Shown here one piece after another: positions 1 through 9,046 of a stretch of DNA of 64,000 nt. The stretch covers positions 310,001 through 374,000 of the forward strand of contig CANNCP010000001.1 in assembly GCA_947503145.1 (NCBI GenBank). Reading direction: 5' to 3'. The notes beneath the pieces are model-generated. The model searched no databases and was not told the origin of the DNA. It saw only the letters and a list, made by a program, of their open reading frames with translations. The first letter of the stretch is position 1. Every line of letters begins with the position of its first letter. Source of the DNA: an uncultured Roseovarius sp. (GTDB lineage Bacteria > Pseudomonadota > Alphaproteobacteria > Rhodobacterales > Rhodobacteraceae). The position numbers were made by a program, and so were the translations under genes.

Positions 1-620
1 GGCCCGGACCAGATCCGGCGCAACCAGATCACATGCCCGTGACAGCCCAGCGCCGCGCCCAGATCGCGCGCGATGGCGCGCACATAGCCACCCTTGCCGC
101 AGGTCATCTCCAGCACGGCGGTATCGGCGTCGGGCCGATCCGTCAGCAGCAGCTCCTCCACCCAGAGCGGGCGGGCGGCGATCTCTATATCCTCGCCGTC
201 GCGAGCCAGCTTGTAAGCGCGCTGACCGTCAATCTTGACTGCCGAAAATTTCGGCGGCACCTGCATGATATCGCCGACAAAGGGGCGCAACGCTTCCTTG
301 ATCTCGTCATCGGTCGGGCGCGCGTCGCTCTGCGCGATCACCTCGCCTTCGGCATCATCGGTATTGGTGGCCTGCCCGAACCGCACGGCGAACCGGTAGG
401 CCTTCAGCGCATCTGTCACGAATGGCACGGTCTTGGTCGCCTCGCCCAGTGCCACCGCCAGCACTCCGGTCGCTTGCGGGTCGAGCGTGCCTGCATGGCC
501 CGCCTTTTTTGCCTGAAGCGCCCAGCGCACCTTGTTTACCACAGCGGTCGAGGTCGGGCCTGCTGGCTTGTCCACCACCAGCCAGCCGGAAATGTCGCGC
601 CCCTTGCGTTTGCGTGCCAT
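1..620 (-). CDS. truB: tRNA pseudouridine(55) synthase TruB, 3' end cut by window edge
   Basis: Converts U55 of tRNA to pseudouridine in the cytoplasm. Read on the minus strand, the protein starts [13 protein letters not shown] and shows the TruB core [11 protein letters not shown] and the catalytic motif [12 protein letters not shown], with the expected nucleophile Asp47. About 206 residues are visible; the remaining C-terminal part (roughly 100 residues in the family) lies beyond base 1. An in-frame ATG directly upstream (623) could also start it. It follows rbfA and a DUF2233 gene on the same strand, the ribosome-maturation neighbourhood usual in Rhodobacterales. Confidence 0.93.
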   Translation of the reverse strand, partial: MARKRKGRDISGWLVVDKPAGPTSTAVVNKVRWALQAKKAGHAGTLDPQATGVLAVALGEATKTVPFVTDALKAYRFAVRFGQATNTDDAEGEVIAQSDARPTDDEIKEALRPFVGDIMQVPPKFSAVKIDGQRAYKLARDGEDIEIAARPLWVEELLLTDRPDADTAVLEMTCGKGGYVRAIARDLGAALGCHGHVIWLRRIWSG

Positions 621-696
621 CATGCCGCCCTTTTGCCCCGTGACCAGAGGCTGGCGGGCTATCTCACAGGGGGGATCGTGTCAATCTCGGCCGTGT

Positions 697-711
697 CAGT
701 CTGTCAGACTG
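697..711. repeat. 15-bp palindrome between DUF2233 gene and truB
   Basis: CAGTCTG-T-CAGACTG, a perfect 7-bp inverted repeat around one base, just after the DUF2233 stop codon and upstream of truB. It could be a small RNA hairpin or an operator; nothing else indicates its role. Confidence 0.4.
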
Positions 712-715
712 TGCA

Positions 716-1444
716 TCAGCGGGGCACGACCGTGCCGACAATCGGCCCCATTGGAAAACCTGCATCGTGGCGATTCAGACCCGGCGCATAAAGCCGCGAG
801 ATGTTGCCATCAAAATAGAGCGCCTGTGGCAGCTTCAGGTAGTCACGAAACAGCCGCCCGAAGGCGTGAAAGTTCACCGGACTCTGCGAGATCGCAAAAA
901 CCGCGCGCTTGCCATCCGCCGAAGTACCGACACCGTTGCGTATATACAGGCTGTCGCTCTTCGCCAGAAACCGCGGGTGCAGCTGGCCGTCGATCACCAG
1001 CATCGGCCCCGATTGACTGGCGTACTCACAAACCGGCGCATCGCGCACGAAACGACGCGTCTCGATCACGTCAGCACGATCCTCGCCGATGCAGAACACC
1101 CCGTTCGGCAGCAGGCCGAAATTGCCCGGCCCGGCACTGGCGATCACCTTCGCCCGCTCTTCTCCATCTTCAACGTAATGTCCCACGGGGCTGCGGTCCG
1201 CGTGATACATGCCCGCATTCATCGCAAACCCCAGACGCGCGTGACCGGGCCCAAGCAAGGCATCGACCTTGTCAAAACTGCCCAGCGGCATACCCGCGCC
1301 GTCGTTCAGAAACAGTCGCAGATCCTCTGCCGCCACGTCCACTTCACAGATGGCGTACCCGGCGCCGTCAAACACCACATCCCGACACTCCGCCGCCGCC
1401 AGCGGTACCGGCACCAGAAGCAAGAGCGCCCATACCCCGCGCAA
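716..1444 (-). CDS. Phosphodiester glycosidase family (DUF2233) secreted protein
   Basis: A 242-residue exported protein with a short hydrophobic signal peptide (about residues 1-18, ending LAAAEC). It resembles the DUF2233/NAGPA phosphodiester glycosidase fold: FAMNAGMYH and SPVGHYVEDG near residues 72-90, GNFGLLPNGVF, a conserved SQSGPMLVIDG and YFDGNISRLY near the C-terminus. The family includes enzymes removing GlcNAc from phosphodiesters; the substrate here is unknown. It lies between rbfA and truB on the same strand, almost touching rbfA, so it is probably cotranscribed with these RNA and ribosome maturation genes although its own role looks periplasmic. Confidence 0.8.
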   Translation of the reverse strand: MRGVWALLLLVPVPLAAAECRDVVFDGAGYAICEVDVAAEDLRLFLNDGAGMPLGSFDKVDALLGPGHARLGFAMNAGMYHADRSPVGHYVEDGEERAKVIASAGPGNFGLLPNGVFCIGEDRADVIETRRFVRDAPVCEYASQSGPMLVIDGQLHPRFLAKSDSLYIRNGVGTSADGKRAVFAISQSPVNFHAFGRLFRDYLKLPQALYFDGNISRLYAPGLNRHDAGFPMGPIVGTVVPR

Positions 1445-1449
1445 CGCGC

Positions 1450-1845
1450 TTACTCTTCCAGGTCGCGCTGTACCGCGTCCTGCGCGAACAGGCGGCGCGT
1501 CTCGTCCATCTGGTCGAAAGTGGTATCGAGCCGGAACCGCAGGTCGGGCGCGTATTTCAACGCCAGCTTCTTGCCGATCATATGACGCAGTTCGCCCTTG
1601 TTGCGCGCCAGCAGCGCCACGATCTCGTCCTGCCCCTTGCCGCCGAGCGGCAGCACATAGGCGGTCGCGATCTTCAGATCTGCCGACATGCGCACCTCGC
1701 CCACCGTCACCGACAGGCGGTTAAGGTCGGGATCATGAACATCCCCGCGTGCCAGCACATCCGACAGAGCGCGGCGGATCAACTCCCCCACCCGCAGCTG
1801 TCGCTGCGACGGTCCGGGCCCATCTTGAAACTTGTTCTTTGCCAT
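1450..1845 (-). CDS. rbfA: 30S ribosome-binding factor RbfA
   Basis: A 131-residue KH-fold protein that binds 16S rRNA late in 30S assembly. It begins [19 protein letters not shown] and carries the family pattern [21 protein letters not shown] followed by the [19 protein letters not shown] strand-helix region and a C-terminal [15 protein letters not shown] segment. I placed the start at the MAKNKF methionine; a longer reading adds 23 residues unlike the family. It heads a minus-strand run rbfA - DUF2233 - truB, and is divergent from dapB across about 236 bases. Confidence 0.93.
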   Translation of the reverse strand: MAKNKFQDGPGPSQRQLRVGELIRRALSDVLARGDVHDPDLNRLSVTVGEVRMSADLKIATAYVLPLGGKGQDEIVALLARNKGELRHMIGKKLALKYAPDLRFRLDTTFDQMDETRRLFAQDAVQRDLEE

Positions 1846-1922
1846 AACCTCGCATCTAAGCGTTCCAACAGCTTTTGCCAAGCAACCATCCTCGCAGCCA
1901 GCCATTCCCGCCATGATACTTC

Positions 1923-1967
1923 TTCTTGCAAGAAATATCCCGGGGAGTTTGAGGGGCAGCGCCCCTC
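1923..1967. repeat. Intergenic palindrome plus GC hairpin (Roseobacter-type intergenic element)
   Basis: A perfect 12-bp palindrome TTCTTGCAAGAA (1923-1934) is followed by AATATCCCGGGG and then a hairpin with arms GAGGGGC (1951-1957) and GCCCCTC (1961-1967). It lies in the divergent rbfA/dapB gap, so it is not an obvious terminator for either gene. From memory, this CTTGCAAGAAATATC combination recurs between genes in Rhodobacterales genomes; that recollection was not checked. Confidence 0.45.
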
Positions 1968-2081
1968 ATTCCAGAAACATTCCAATAACAGGCAAGCGCG
2001 GCGCGCAGCTTCGAAGTCCGTGATTGTCTGCCAACCGCTTCGCGCGCTAAGGATGACGGACAAACGCAAGGAGGCCGCATC

Positions 2082-2900
2082 ATGTCCCAGGGACCAGGAA
2101 TTGTCGTGACCGGCGCATCGGGGCGCATGGGTCAGATGCTGATCCGTACCATCGCCGACAGCCCGCGCGCGCATCTCGTCGCCGCACTTGAGCGTCCCGG
2201 CCATGACTGGGTCGGACAGGATCTGGGCCGCGCCATGGGGGGCGGCGACATGGGCATCACGGTCACCGATGACCCGTTGGAGGCATTCGCCCGTGCACAG
2301 GCCGTCTTGGATTTCACCGCGCCCGCCGCCACCGTGGCCTTTGCCGATCTCGCGGCCCAGACGCGTGCGGTACATGTGATCGGCACCACCGGGCTCGACA
2401 CGTCGGATCTGGCCCGCCTCAAGGCCGCTGCGCGCGATGCGGTGATCGTGCGGGCGGGCAACATGAGCCTGGGGGTGAACCTGCTGACGCAACTGACGCG
2501 CCAGGTCGCCGCCGCACTCGATGACGATTACGACATCGAGATCATCGAGGCCCATCACAACCAGAAAGTCGACGCGCCTTCCGGCACTGCCCTGATGCTG
2601 GGCGAGGCCGCCGCCGATGGGCGCGGTGTGGCGCTGCAGGCCACCTCGGACCGTGGCCGCGACGGAATCACCGGCAAACGGCGTCGCGGCGATATCGGGT
2701 TTTCCGCCATCCGTGGCGGCGATATCGTGGGCGAGCATGACGTGATGTTCGCAGCCGCGGGCGAACGCATCATCCTGCGCCACGTGGCCACCGACCGCGC
2801 CGTCTTTGCACGCGGCGCGCTCAAGGCCGCGCTCTGGGGTCAGGGTCAGCAGCCCGGTGAATATGATATGCTGGACGTCCTGGGGCTAAAGCAGGACTGA
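2082..2900 (+). CDS. dapB: 4-hydroxy-tetrahydrodipicolinate reductase DapB
   Basis: A 272-residue NAD(P)H-dependent reductase of the diaminopimelate/lysine pathway, reducing the DapA product to tetrahydrodipicolinate. The N-terminal Rossmann motif is GASGRMGQ (residues 11-18); the diagnostic substrate-binding block [17 protein letters not shown] sits at about residues 153-169 and contains the catalytic His and Lys. A strong Shine-Dalgarno AAGGAGG precedes the ATG. Full length for the family. It is followed 9 bases later by a DUF4105 membrane protein gene, probably in the same transcript. Confidence 0.96.
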   Translation: MSQGPGIVVTGASGRMGQMLIRTIADSPRAHLVAALERPGHDWVGQDLGRAMGGGDMGITVTDDPLEAFARAQAVLDFTAPAATVAFADLAAQTRAVHVIGTTGLDTSDLARLKAAARDAVIVRAGNMSLGVNLLTQLTRQVAAALDDDYDIEIIEAHHNQKVDAPSGTALMLGEAAADGRGVALQATSDRGRDGITGKRRRGDIGFSAIRGGDIVGEHDVMFAAAGERIILRHVATDRAVFARGALKAALWGQGQQPGEYDMLDVLGLKQD

Positions 2901-2909
2901 GCAGCGACC

Positions 2910-3887
2910 ATGTCCCGCAAACAGCGCCTCGCCGGATTCATCCTGTTCCTTATCGTGCTGCTTCTCGGCGCGGCATGGACGGCAGTGGCATTGTGGCTGC
3001 ACTTGCAGGGCATGATCCGCCTTGCGGCCCTCTTCGCGCTGGGCGCCACCCTGATCGCGGCCCTCGTGGCACGGCGGCGGGCGCGCGTCCTTGGCTGGGT
3101 CGTGCTGGCGGTCGCGGCTTTGGTCGTGGCGGGCCTGTATCAGCCCATCGTCCCGCGCGCGGATCGTGACTGGGCCTTTGATGTGCAACGCGGCGTCAAG
3201 GCAGAAGTGGCGGGCGATATCGTCACCCTGCGTGACATACGCGATTTCGAATGGATCACCAAAGACACCGCGCAGGAACGCTGGACCGGCGGCACCTATG
3301 ATCTGAAGAAACTGCAGACCGTCGACATGCTGACTTCGGTCTGGGACAATCCGGGCATTGCGCATCTGCTGGTCAGCTTCGGGTTCGAGGGTGGCGAGCA
3401 TGTCGTCTTTTCCGTCGAAATCCGGCGCGAGGCGGATGAGTTATTCAGTGAGATTGGCGGATTCTTTCACCAGTTCGAACTGGTCCTGATCGGTGCCACC
3501 GAACGCGACATCGTCAAGCTGCGCACCAATCACCGCAAGGAAGAGGTCAGCCTCTTTGCCATCGATCTGACGCCCGGGCAGCGGCGCGAATTCTTCATGG
3601 CCTACGTCACGCTGGCCCAGCGGCTGGAAGAGCGGCCCGAATTCTACAACACCCTGACCGCGAACTGCACGACGATGGTTTATCAGCTGGCCACGGTCGT
3701 GAACCCCGACCTGCCGTTTGATTGGCGGATCGTCATGTCCGGCCACCTGCCCGAGCTTATCAAAGACCTGGGCCTTCTGGCCGGCGACGGCCCGATCGAA
3801 GATCACCGCCGCGCCGCCCTGATCACCCCGCGCGCGCAGGCAACTGAGGACAGCGCTGATTTCTCGCAAGCGATCCGTGACAGATGA
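2910..3887 (+). CDS. DUF4105-domain membrane protein
   Basis: A 325-residue protein with three closely spaced N-terminal transmembrane segments (about residues 8-30, 36-54 and 60-80) followed by a large soluble domain. The soluble part matches the DUF4105 family (Lnb N-terminal periplasmic-domain-like): RDWAFDVQRG, RDIRDFEWITKDTAQERW, HLLVSFGFEGGEHVVFSVEIRR and a late NTLTANCTTMVYQLA with the conserved Asn and Cys. In related proteins this region looks protease/peptidase-like, but no activity is established here. It probably shares the dapB transcript; the lysine pathway does not explain its function. Confidence 0.8.
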   Translation: MSRKQRLAGFILFLIVLLLGAAWTAVALWLHLQGMIRLAALFALGATLIAALVARRRARVLGWVVLAVAALVVAGLYQPIVPRADRDWAFDVQRGVKAEVAGDIVTLRDIRDFEWITKDTAQERWTGGTYDLKKLQTVDMLTSVWDNPGIAHLLVSFGFEGGEHVVFSVEIRREADELFSEIGGFFHQFELVLIGATERDIVKLRTNHRKEEVSLFAIDLTPGQRREFFMAYVTLAQRLEERPEFYNTLTANCTTMVYQLATVVNPDLPFDWRIVMSGHLPELIKDLGLLAGDGPIEDHRRAALITPRAQATEDSADFSQAIRDR

Positions 3888-3915
3888 CCCGGAGCAGCAG
3901 AGGCCGGGTGTCTGA

Positions 3916-3977
3916 TTAAAGTGTTGCTCACGTTTCGCCTTTACCTGACATCTCAAGTTAAAGACGGAACGCTTTAG
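3916..3977. repeat. Dispersed palindromic element, copy 1
   Basis: TTAAAGTGTT, then CGCCTTTACCTGACATCTC, and a closing half GACGGAACGCTTTA form an imperfect hairpin (GTTTCGCCTTTA pairs with TAAAGACGGAAC, two G-U pairs as RNA). Related copies occur near 28831, 49383 and 50787. It lies after the DUF4105 gene. Confidence 0.6.
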
Positions 3978-4159
3978 CGGGACAAGATGACCTTTCGCCT
4001 CGGTCGGGCCAATGACCGGTTTGTAAGCGGCGGCTAATCGACTATAATTCTTATAGTTCATGTAACGATAAATTTCGAACGATCAAACAGGACGTATCTC
4101 AGCGCCATTAAACGATCCGAATAAATTTTAAACGGGAAGTGAAAGAGGCAGGTCACTCC

Positions 4160-5011
4160 TCAGTCCCAAATTAGGTCTGCGCACAAATCTGGTTTGTCCC
4201 ACCGTCCACCGTTCGAAATCACGCCTTCAATACGTTGGGAAAGACGCCGTCTATATATAGCTCGTAATATTTCTTTACGCACACGGTAGGGCCATGGCCC
4301 TAGGTAAATTCTGGACTTCCGCTTTGGTGCATCGACCCGCTTGGTGGTTTTTAGAAAATGAGGGACTTCTCGCCGCTGATCAGCGTACTTACCAAATTGA
4401 GCCTGGACGGTAACAATCGGCTCAAGCTGAAGAATGGTAAGATTATGTCCTTTTGCACCACGATCCGAAGAAGTTGGATCAAAGAGGTAATCATCCACTG
4501 TTCGTTCGATTTTTACCTTGGCAACCAATTCAGCCGCAGTTTTGGGGTCCAGCATGTAGGCGGCAGCACTCGCCACCAGAGAGCCAACAGGACAGAGCGT
4601 AAATTTATCCAGATGCATCACCGCTTTTTTCAATATCTGCGGGCGGTTGATGCCATCTAGGCGGACTAACCCACGGACTTGCACGGCCTTCAGCTCCGAA
4701 ATTGCGCGCGCGAAGTCATCCGAGAAAAGCAGATCATCCTCAAGCACTACGCCTGCTTCCCCTGACGCAGCAATTTTTTCCCAGCAATCTATGTGGCTTC
4801 TAAAAATCTCAATGTCGCTAGGTCCGAGTGACCACCTATCACTTTTCCAACGTCCGGGTCTTACAAAGGTAGGAGCTGCCCAACCAGGAGCCTTGATGTC
4901 AACGCACATCGCGCGCTCAATCCGCGCATTTGGGACCAAACGAGAAAGTTCTTTTATCATATGCTCGCGACGGTCGGCCGCGCGGTCCAGATTTATAAGA
5001 AAGAAATTCAC
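4160..5011 (-). CDS. Glycosyltransferase family 25 protein (LPS/polysaccharide type)
   Basis: A 283-residue cytoplasmic sugar transferase of the GT25 (LPS biosynthesis) family. It begins with the family pattern INLDRAADRREHM, has LGPSDIEIFRSHIDCWEKI (position of the usual G-x-x-G-C-xx-SH-xx-xW block) and the DXD-like VVLEDDLLF with EDD at 91-93. The C-terminus is basic. Local base composition is clearly poorer in G+C than the surrounding genes and the gene sits alone beside an insertion-sequence relic, so I infer acquisition by transfer and a role in strain-specific surface sugars. Donor and acceptor are unknown. Confidence 0.82.
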   Translation of the reverse strand: MNFFLINLDRAADRREHMIKELSRLVPNARIERAMCVDIKAPGWAAPTFVRPGRWKSDRWSLGPSDIEIFRSHIDCWEKIAASGEAGVVLEDDLLFSDDFARAISELKAVQVRGLVRLDGINRPQILKKAVMHLDKFTLCPVGSLVASAAAYMLDPKTAAELVAKVKIERTVDDYLFDPTSSDRGAKGHNLTILQLEPIVTVQAQFGKYADQRREVPHFLKTTKRVDAPKRKSRIYLGPWPYRVRKEILRAIYRRRLSQRIEGVISNGGRWDKPDLCADLIWD

Positions 5012-5297
5012 GGTGTATTCCAGAATCTTGAGAAGCTACGCGTTGGGATATTGGTGTCATTAGGCGAGTCGAGCGAGTGAGGATACGCCAGTTTGCCGCA
5101 TGTAGTTTCCCTCAATCTATCCTTCCGAAATAAAGTTAACTCAATTACCGGAGGGACTGACCGACCCAAAATATTTACGTGAGAACAGACATTGTTAGGG
5201 CGTAAGTGGCAAATTGCGTGGTTTTCGAGCAATCTCCCCATCAGTTGGCTAAGCTGCATTCTTTCATCTCCGAATAGGTAGCGATCAACTCAATGTA

Positions 5298-5926
5298 GCT
5301 GTCAAATTCCGTAAGGTAGTATAGCCGTTTCCTGAACAACTCTGGCCGTAGTTTGTACCAGCCCTTCATCGCCCGCAAGGGCGTCTTGCTGCCCAGAGCT
5401 GATTGCGGGAGTTGCTGGTTGTAGAGCAACGCATGGCGATGCAGCGTGGTTTCCAGATCTCCGCCTGAGCGGAAGTGATGGCTTTGCGGCACCTCCTCGA
5501 TGCAGTCGTTAAGGCGTTCGATCTGTTGCGCGGCAGGTGATTGCCTGCAATCACCCAGAGGAGTGCCGTTTGTTTGCGGATTTTGCGGCGGGGCCAGGCG
5601 GTGCTCGATGCTCGGGCCACAGCAGGCAGCGGTCCAGCCCGGAGCGCGAGACATTCGGGTTCAGGAACTCGCGCACCACCATCGAGCAACACCAGCAACA
5701 CCAGCAACGCCACCGCAACGGCCTCCTGCGCGGGGGGGGCAGCGTCGTATACAGGCGGTGCGGCGTGTGGCTGCGGCCCTCGGCACTGTCGCTGGCGCCA
5801 TTTTTACACCGTCTGCGCAATCGTGCCGAAGCGTTCCGCCAGAGCTGATGCAGGTTCGTCACAGGCCTGGAGCGCCGCCCTTACCTTTGGTGTCGTCGTT
5901 GCCTGCTTGTGAAGATGGATCAGCAT
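5298..5926 (-). pseudogene. IS481-family transposase relic, frameshifted and internally deleted
   Basis: On the minus strand an IS481-like reading begins at the ATG at 5926 (MLIHLHKQATTTPKVRAALQ, the family's N-terminal helix-turn-helix start), continues ASALAERFGTIAQTV, then hits an in-frame TAA where a Tyr is expected before KWRQR. It resumes in another frame as GRSHTPHRLYTTLP and VVREFLNPNVSRSGLDRCL, then jumps to the C-terminal IEEVPQSHHFRSGGDLE, YNQQLPQSALGSKTP and WYKLRPELFRKR. The central DDE catalytic part is missing. A 9-bp triplication in the GTTGCTGGT region adds further damage. No terminal inverted repeats or target duplication could be assigned. Confidence 0.75.
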
Positions 5927-6216
5927 GGTCGACACCCCGTCCCGAGCGTCCCTCAGAACCGATCTTGCCATGAAAAGTGCCGATCGCCGAGGCGGAATGT
6001 GTTCATCCGGGATAGGACGCCCAACGATCGTCCCGAGTAGGGTACGACCTTCGTTTCACGGTCACTCAAACGGAGCGAGGAGCCGGTCAAAAGCAGCCTC
6101 CAAGGTGCAGGGAAACAAAGCCTTCTTGCTACAGTTCCGTCCGCTTGCCACCTCGGACGTGACATCATAAAACTGCCGTCGGGCAATACAGACAAGAACC
6201 TGAGGTAAGAAAACTT
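5927..6216. other. Gene-poor remnant DNA upstream of the IS481 relic
   Basis: No supportable gene. Open frames here lack family resemblance and good ribosome binding sites. It lies between the transposase relic and a SecD-P1-like ORF and is probably leftover flanking DNA of the insertion. Confidence 0.4.
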
Positions 6217-6681
6217 ATGGCTTTCAAGATTTTGGGCAGCAGCGCCCTGGCAATATTTATTGCTGCGCTGTCATTCTATGGCGGGGCCAGCTACCAGACC
6301 GCCCGCTATGACGACCTTTGCCTGGATCTGGGCGGAGGGCGAAACCCCGGAGATCATCCTGTTTGCGTCATGGATGATGGCGCAAAGGCTCTTTGGCTGG
6401 GGCCAATTCGGGTAACCGCAGAGGACCTTAGCAAGTTCGAGACCGATCAAGCCGCCGAAGGACAGACGCAGGTTCATCTGTCTTTAAGCCCGGCGATAGC
6501 GGCCGCTTTGAGTGGCTTCATCGAACAGTCGGTAGGAGGCCAAATCGAAATCCGTATCGGGGGTGATCTGATCAACACGGTTCACATCGCCGAAGCTGTG
6601 AGTACAGAAAACTTGACCATTGTGATGACTGATACGCAGGCTGAACAGCTTGCGATATTGATCGCGTCAGGCAACGGCTGA
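6217..6681 (+). CDS. Small exported protein resembling the SecD P1 head subdomain
   Basis: A 154-residue protein with an N-terminal hydrophobic anchor or signal (about residues 5-25, SSALAIFIAALSFYGGAS) and a soluble C-terminal part. The stretch from about residue 88 (QVHLSLSPAIAAALSGFIEQ) through GGQIEIRIGGDLI to VMTDTQAEQLAILI has the alternating pattern of the SecDF P1 head fold, which binds exported polypeptides, but the rest of SecD/SecF is absent. A stand-alone protein in an accessory patch; function unknown. The ATG is preceded by GAGGTAAG, a plausible Shine-Dalgarno. Confidence 0.55.
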   Translation: MAFKILGSSALAIFIAALSFYGGASYQTARYDDLCLDLGGGRNPGDHPVCVMDDGAKALWLGPIRVTAEDLSKFETDQAAEGQTQVHLSLSPAIAAALSGFIEQSVGGQIEIRIGGDLINTVHIAEAVSTENLTIVMTDTQAEQLAILIASGNG

Positions 6682-7083
6682 CGGAATGACGCTCAAAAAC
6701 CCTCATTTTTGGCGCGCGCATGATGGCAGACATCCGTGCATCATGCACGCATCGATCTGGGCTCAAGCCGGACATTGCGCTCCGAGCCTTGGGATTGCTC
6801 ACTTGCACCACGAAACGCAAAGGGCTGGGCTGAACGGGTCATGATTTGGTTTGACCGAAGTGTTTCCCCCGGTGCCCGGCATCCACCGCCCCGGCAGTGT
6901 CTGCCCGCATGAAAATGCGGCGCTTTCGTCCGGGCAAGGCGATGCAGATACCGGGCCTGCCATCGGATAATGGTGCTTTCTTCCCCGTCTGGATCACCCG
7001 GTAGTGAGCGGTGTGAAATATCGCTTTGAGTTTGGCACATTTGCTCCATCTGATATGGTACATGTGAGGAAAGGAACGCCGAC
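6682..7083. other. 402-base intergenic stretch before msrB
   Basis: No gene recognised on either strand; the short open frames are neither conserved-looking nor well initiated. Only the candidate msrB promoter and Shine-Dalgarno at its right end are interpretable. Confidence 0.4.
7032..7059 (+). promoter_or_regulatory. Candidate sigma-70-type promoter for msrBA
   Basis: TTGGCA (7032-7037) and TATGGT (7054-7059) with a 16-base spacer, followed by a short leader with Shine-Dalgarno AGGAAAGGA before the msrB ATG. Pattern only. Confidence 0.35.
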
Positions 7084-7533
7084 ATGACCAAATACACCAA
7101 AGATCCAGATGCCATCGCCCGCCTCTCGCCCGAGGCGTTTCGCGTCACCCAGCAAAGCGGGACGGAGCGCCCCGGCACCGGCGCGCTGCTGGAGAACCGG
7201 GACCCGGGAATTTACGTCGATATCGTTTCGGGAGAGCCGCTCTTTGCCTCGTCCGACAAGTTCGAGAGCGGCTGTGGCTGGCCCAGCTTCACCAAGCCGA
7301 TCAAGCCGGCCCATGTGAAGGAGCTGCGCGATGCCAGCCTCGGCATGGTGCGCACCGAAGTGCGCAGCACCCATGGCGACAGCCATCTTGGCCATGTCTT
7401 TCCCGACGGGCCGCGCGACCGTGGCGGCCTGCGCTATTGCATCAATTCCGCCAGCCTGCGGTTCATCCATCGCGACGACATGGAGGCGGGGGGCTATGGC
7501 GATTACCTGAACCAAGTGGAGGATACGCAATGA
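7084..7533 (+). CDS. msrB: Peptide-methionine (R)-S-oxide reductase MsrB
   Basis: Repairs methionine-R-sulfoxide in oxidised proteins using thioredoxin. The 149-residue protein has the SelR/MsrB core: [12 protein letters not shown] (about residues 59-70), [12 protein letters not shown] and [11 protein letters not shown] with the catalytic Cys. The zinc CxxC pairs of many MsrBs are absent (the first would be at DIVSGEPLF), so it belongs to the non-zinc form. Its stop overlaps the msrA start by four bases (ATGA), so the two stereospecific enzymes are translationally coupled. Confidence 0.95.
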   Translation: MTKYTKDPDAIARLSPEAFRVTQQSGTERPGTGALLENRDPGIYVDIVSGEPLFASSDKFESGCGWPSFTKPIKPAHVKELRDASLGMVRTEVRSTHGDSHLGHVFPDGPRDRGGLRYCINSASLRFIHRDDMEAGGYGDYLNQVEDTQ

Positions 7534-8036
7534 CCGAACGTGCAGTTCTGGCGGGGGGGTGTTTCTGGGGCATGCAGGATCTGATTCGCCACAAACCCGG
7601 CGTGATTTCGACCCGCGTAGGCTATACCGGCGGTGATGTGCCCAACGCCACCTATCGCGATCACGGCACCCATGCCGAAGCCATCGAGATCGTGTTTGAT
7701 CCCGCGATCCTCAGCTACCGCCAGATCCTGGAGCTTTTCTTTCAGATACACGATCCGACCACGGCGAACCGGCAGGGCAACGATATCGGGATGAGCTATC
7801 GCTCGGCGATCTACTACACCGACGATGCGCAGAAGCTGACGGCGCGCGGGACCATGCGTGATGTCAACGCCAGTGGCCTCTGGCCCGGCAAGGTCGTGAC
7901 CGAGCTGGAGCCTGCGGGCGACTTCTGGGAGGCCGAGCCGGAGCATCAGGATTACCTGCAGCGTGTGCCCAATGGCTATACCTGCCATTTCCCGCGCGCC
8001 GACTGGGTGCTGCCGCGCACGAAGGCATCCGCCTGA
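7530..8036 (+). CDS. msrA: Peptide-methionine (S)-S-oxide reductase MsrA
   Basis: Repairs methionine-S-sulfoxide. The 168-residue protein begins [19 protein letters not shown], with the catalytic Cys in GCFWG at residue 11, and contains [42 protein letters not shown] and the HQDYL motif. I start it at the ATG overlapping the msrB stop rather than at a longer upstream reading. Seven consecutive G bases fall at the AGGCF codons. It completes the msrB-msrA oxidative-damage repair pair; thioredoxin recycling would be supplied elsewhere. Confidence 0.95.
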   Translation: MTERAVLAGGCFWGMQDLIRHKPGVISTRVGYTGGDVPNATYRDHGTHAEAIEIVFDPAILSYRQILELFFQIHDPTTANRQGNDIGMSYRSAIYYTDDAQKLTARGTMRDVNASGLWPGKVVTELEPAGDFWEAEPEHQDYLQRVPNGYTCHFPRADWVLPRTKASA

Positions 8037-8104
8037 CACTCCGGGCGCGCTTGACCTGAACTGCGCCGAGGCGCAAGCAGGGGGCCAAAGGAGCGCCACC
8101 AGCC

Positions 8105-9028
8105 ATGCAGCCAGTCAAAGGGATCACACTGAAACTTTGCGCCGTGATGCTCTTCATCATCATGTCCGCACTGATCAAGGCCGCGTCCGGGACTGTGCCG
8201 CCCGGACAGGCGGTGTTTTTTCGCTCGGTTTTTGCTATTCCGGTCATCCTGGTCTGGCTGCTTGCGCGTGGCGATCTGCGCACCGGACTCAAGGCGCAAT
8301 CCCCCATGGGCCATATCTGGCGCGGAGTGGCGGGCACCACGGCAATGGGGCTCGGCTTTGCCGGGCTTGGTATGCTGCCGCTGCCCGAGGTGACGGCGTT
8401 GGGTTATGCCGCGCCGCTCTTGGTGGTGATATTCGCCGCGATGTTCCTGAACGAGCCGGTTGGCATTTTTCGCATCAGCGCCGTGGTGCTGGGCCTTGTG
8501 GGCGTGCTGATCATACTGACCCCGCGTCTTACCATGCTGAGTGGGCCTACGGTAAACACCGTTCAGGCCGTCGGTGCGGTGCTGGTCCTGATGGGGGCGG
8601 TTTTTGCCGCGCTGGCACAGATATATATCCGCAAACTGGTAGCGACCGAGCAGACATCGGCCATCGTCTTTTACTTTTCGGTCACGGCGTCGGTGCTGTC
8701 GCTGGTCACGCTGCCCTTTGGCTGGGTCCTGCCGGGCATCTACGAGGCGATGCTGCTGATCCTTGCGGGGCTATTGGGAGGGACGGCGCAGATTTTCCTC
8801 ACGTCGGCATTTCGCTATGCTGACGCCAGTGTGATCGCACCGTTCGATTATGCCTCGATCCTCTTTGCGCTGGTCATCGGTTACGTCTTTTTCGACGAGG
8901 TGCCGACGCAACCGATGCTGACCGGCGCGGCGCTGATCGTGGTGGCGGGGATCGTGATCATCATCCGCGAGCATCGTCTGGGACTGAGGCGCGGACAGGC
9001 ACGGGCGGTACGCACACCTCAGGGCTAG
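8105..9028 (+). CDS. DMT-superfamily EamA transporter
   Basis: A 307-residue inner-membrane protein with about ten hydrophobic segments arranged as two EamA repeats, each ending in a conserved pattern (first repeat VTALGYAAPLLVVIFAAMFLNEPVG, second SVIAPFDYASILFALVIGYVFFDEVP). Proteins of this family export small metabolites such as amino acids or purines; substrate unknown. It lies 68 bases after msrA with no clear terminator between, so cotranscription is possible. It converges with the FAD oxidase gene of the putrescine cluster. Confidence 0.85.
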   Translation: MQPVKGITLKLCAVMLFIIMSALIKAASGTVPPGQAVFFRSVFAIPVILVWLLARGDLRTGLKAQSPMGHIWRGVAGTTAMGLGFAGLGMLPLPEVTALGYAAPLLVVIFAAMFLNEPVGIFRISAVVLGLVGVLIILTPRLTMLSGPTVNTVQAVGAVLVLMGAVFAALAQIYIRKLVATEQTSAIVFYFSVTASVLSLVTLPFGWVLPGIYEAMLLILAGLLGGTAQIFLTSAFRYADASVIAPFDYASILFALVIGYVFFDEVPTQPMLTGAALIVVAGIVIIIREHRLGLRRGQARAVRTPQG

Positions 9029-9046
9029 CGTTTGGCGCGGCTTGCG

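Noticed and set aside
532-2109. Plus-strand open frame of 525 codons
   Set aside because: Antisense to the DUF2233 gene and rbfA, composition Arg/Pro/Ser-rich, no family resemblance; a G+C-driven shadow.
5008-5259. 83-codon minus-strand ORF upstream of the GT25 gene
   Set aside because: No recognisable domain or convincing ribosome binding site, in remnant DNA beside the IS relic.
5686-5716. Short tandem CAACACCAG-type repeat, considered as a CRISPR or minisatellite
   Set aside because: Only three 9-base units without spacers, lying inside the degraded IS481 transposase reading.
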